Assembly (NCBI GenBank): GCA_022567015.1
Contig: JADFHR010000199.1
Span: forward strand, 1-5,833
Source of the DNA: Pseudomonadota bacterium
GTDB lineage: Bacteria; Pseudomonadota; Alphaproteobacteria; Rhodospirillales; 2-02-FULL-58-16
Length of the DNA: 5,833 nucleotides
Reading direction: 5' to 3'
The translations under genes were made by a program, and so were the position numbers. Shown here piece after piece: positions 4,285 through 5,833 of this stretch. Within the stretch, counting starts at the first letter, position 1. Each line of letters starts with the position of its first letter. Below the pieces are notes generated by a model. It was not told the origin of the DNA, searched no databases, and was given only the letters and a program-made list of their open reading frames with translations.

Positions 4285-5529
4285 TCAGGAGGTGCCGGCG
4301 GCGGCCAGCTCCTTGGCGATCGTCTTCGCCGTGCGTTTGACGACGGCCTCGACCGCCGAGCGCTTTTCGTCGAGCACCCTGAGCACGTCGATGGTACCGC
4401 CGTCGTCCCCGGCGCGGCGCCCCAGCATCACCACGAACTCGGCCTTGCCGGGATTGGCGTCCGGTATCCGGCCGATGGCGGGTGTCTGGCGCAGGATGCC
4501 CCTCGCCACCTCCAGATCGTCGCGCCGGGCCCCTTTCTCGGCACGCCGGGTGGCGCGTTCGGCCTTGACGCAGCCCTTGATGCCGCCTTCGTGGGTTTCG
4601 ATGAAGCTCTTGACGGTTTCCGCGGTCCGGTTGTTGCGGCGCGCGTAGCAGAGCGCGGTGGCGTATTCCGACAGGCGCGTCTTGTCGTATTCGATGCCGA
4701 AGACAAGCTTCACGATCGGGGTGAAGGGGGCCCGGACCTGTAGCCCGATTCCGGCGGCGGTGCGCAATTCGGCATAGGCCTCGGGATCGCCCTCGCACTC
4801 GAAGTAGAAGGCATAGGCGCTCTCGAGGGCGCGATACAGGGTCGCGCGCGATTTCGAATCCGCCTGCACCACCTCGCGCGCCAGGGCCTGGCACTCCTCG
4901 AGGCTTTGTGACAGTCGCGGCAACCCGCTCACATGGCCCACGGCCGATGGCGCCACGGCGGCGCCCTCGTCCGCCCGGGCGGTGTCCGCCGCCGGCACCG
5001 CGGCAGGACGCGCGGCGGGCACCGCGGCCAAAGTTGTCTCGGACGACTTTTTCTTGTAGGTGATCGCGCCGACGATGAAATCGAGGGTCTGCCCGTCTTC
5101 GCTGAACGGCAGCATGGCGCCGCGGAACAGGGTCGTGGAGCCGTCGGCGCCGACGTGTTCTTCGGCGAATTCCACGGGCGTCTTCCTGTCGATGACGTCG
5201 GTATAGCGCCGGGCCACCTCGGCGAGCAGGGTATGGGGCGGCACCGCCGACAGCGGCATGAGGGTGAAATCCTTCCCGCAGTCGTCGGAGAGCGCCTTGC
5301 CGACGAAGCGGAAAACCGGGTCGTCGACGCCGTGCGGGAGATCGAGGGCGAAGGCGTGCGGCCCAAGGCCGGTCACCGCCTCCATGCGGAAGTTTGCCCG
5401 CGACGGGAATTGCTGCCCACCGCGCAGCGTATTCCAGTAATCCCGGAGACGCTGGGTGACCCGCTCCTCGGTGGGATCCTGCGCCAGGGTTTCGGCCTCC
5501 AAGATCGTCGTCAACTCGGAATGGCTCAT
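4285..5529 (-). CDS. PAS_5-family PAS domain protein with uncharacterised C-terminal region
   Basis: This is a 414-residue protein from the ATG at 5529. An in-frame GTG at 5568 would add 13 residues. I prefer the ATG because MSHSELTTIL looks like a natural start and neither has a strong ribosome site. Residues about 28-158 match my memory of the PAS_5 (DUF1457) family: RLRDYWNTLRGGQQFPSRAN (27-46), FRFVGKALSDDCGKDFT (73-89) and a final strand DFIVGAITYKKK (150-161). Residues 165-196 form an Ala/Pro-rich linker. Residues 205-345 are mostly helical by composition and include YDKTRLSEYATALCYARR (281-298). A last segment (360-414) ends in a charged helix. I see no HTH, kinase, GGDEF or signal peptide, so the protein is probably cytoplasmic. 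The PAS part may bind a ligand or partner. Output function is unknown. Confidence 0.85.
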   Translation of the reverse strand: MSHSELTTILEAETLAQDPTEERVTQRLRDYWNTLRGGQQFPSRANFRMEAVTGLGPHAFALDLPHGVDDPVFRFVGKALSDDCGKDFTLMPLSAVPPHTLLAEVARRYTDVIDRKTPVEFAEEHVGADGSTTLFRGAMLPFSEDGQTLDFIVGAITYKKKSSETTLAAVPAARPAAVPAADTARADEGAAVAPSAVGHVSGLPRLSQSLEECQALAREVVQADSKSRATLYRALESAYAFYFECEGDPEAYAELRTAAGIGLQVRAPFTPIVKLVFGIEYDKTRLSEYATALCYARRNNRTAETVKSFIETHEGGIKGCVKAERATRRAEKGARRDDLEVARGILRQTPAIGRIPDANPGKAEFVVMLGRRAGDDGGTIDVLRVLDEKRSAVEAVVKRTAKTIAKELAAAGTS

Positions 5530-5595
5530 GGCGATGCGCCCATTTCCAGTGCAGGGAATCGGGGCCACCGTAAAGCACCAAGATTAACCTTTGGT

Positions 5596-5645
5596 GAACG
5601 GGGAAACGGGTTTGAACGGGGTGCGACCCCACCCGGCGCAGCCGG
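5596..5645. repeat. Short direct repeats and two small hairpins between comM-like gene and PAS gene
   Basis: GAACGGGG is repeated at 5596-5603 and 5614-5621. Two neighbouring 5-bp hairpins follow: GGGGT-GCG-ACCCC (5618-5630) and CCGGC-GCA-GCCGG (5633-5645). They lie 3' of the comM-like gene and 5' of the PAS gene, both on the minus strand. They could be a weak terminator pair or a regulatory site. The more A/T-rich stretch at about 5571-5595 is a plausible place for a PAS-gene promoter, but no clear boxes are seen. Confidence 0.35.
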
Positions 5646-5679
5646 TTGCGTATCGACGAGTCGCGGACCCGCGCAGGCC

Positions 5680-5833
5680 CTAGACGACCGCGCGCCGCCC
5701 GGGCACGACCCGGCGGAACGACAGGGCCTCGGCGATGTGGATGCGCTTCACGCCTTCGCCGGCCTCCAGGTCGGCCAGGGTGCGCGCCACCCGGAGCACC
5801 CGGTGGTAGCCCCTGGCGGTGAGGCGCATGCGT
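5680..5833 (-). CDS. comM: YifB/ComM family AAA+ ATPase (Mg-chelatase-like), C-terminal fragment
   Basis: The last 50 codons of a gene run off the window edge. The stop TAG is at 5682-5680 on the minus strand. The visible sequence RMRLTARGYHRVLRVARTLADLEAG followed by the IHIAEALSFRR block is the characteristic C-terminal helical domain of YifB/ComM proteins (Mg-chelatase C-terminal type), where an Arg in the S/TARGYHR motif belongs to the AAA+ sensor region. In gamma-proteobacteria ComM is a hexameric helicase aiding branch migration during natural transformation (established for that family). Whether this copy does so is not shown here. The Walker A and B motifs lie outside the window. The gene is upstream of the PAS gene on the same strand, with about 150 nt between them. 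Confidence 0.9.
   Translation of the reverse strand, partial: RMRLTARGYHRVLRVARTLADLEAGEGVKRIHIAEALSFRRVVPGRRAVV

Noticed and set aside
5530..5568. GTG start at 5568 for the PAS protein
   Set aside because: It adds 13 residues with no family support and no better ribosome site than the ATG at 5529, although it cannot be excluded.
4253..5632. A 459-residue minus-strand open frame overlapping the PAS gene
   Set aside because: It is longer than the PAS frame but extremely Arg/Gly-rich with no recognisable motif. The frame ending at 4285 contains a clear PAS_5 domain and natural composition.

Overview
The window is GC-rich and bacterial. Gene content, protein sequences and gene order suggest an alphaproteobacterium, probably of the Rhodospirillales type. 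The clues are a DUF2628 membrane protein joined to hisH, the order hisH-hisA-hisF-hisE-HIT, and a PAS_5-family protein. This placement is inferred from family knowledge, not from a database search.

Layout: Bases 1-138 are non-coding in all three forward frames and hold a short GC-rich hairpin at the window edge. Bases 139-3475 are a compact plus-strand operon: a small DUF2628 membrane protein, hisH, hisA, hisF, hisE and a HIT-family nucleotide hydrolase/transferase. Gaps are 30 nt or less, and DUF2628 and hisH overlap by ATGA. Bases 3476-4284 are an 809-bp region between convergent genes with no credible gene but much DNA structure. It holds a possible folded segment (about 3540-3670), a 264-bp palindromic element with perfect 24-bp terminal inverted repeats and two long internal hairpins (3695-3958), and a block of 10-bp-period CACGGATA repeats with inverted partners (3993-4113). 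Bases 4285-5529 (minus strand) encode a PAS_5-domain protein with an Ala/Pro linker and a C-terminal region I do not recognise. Bases 5680-5833 (minus strand) are the last 50 codons of a YifB/ComM-type AAA+ ATPase that continues past the window.

How the genes work together: HisE removes pyrophosphate from phosphoribosyl-ATP early in histidine synthesis. HisA isomerises ProFAR to PRFAR. HisH and HisF form imidazole-glycerol-phosphate synthase, in which HisH releases ammonia from glutamine and HisF uses it to make IGP and AICAR. The catalytic residues of all four enzymes are visible and intact. HisI, HisB and the remaining pathway genes are not in the window. The HIT protein is likely co-transcribed, but its link to the pathway is unknown.

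The least ordinary parts are the nested palindromic element between the convergent genes, the 10-bp-period repeat block beside it, and the unexplained C-terminal half of the PAS protein. No phage, CRISPR, toxin-antitoxin or defence genes were seen.
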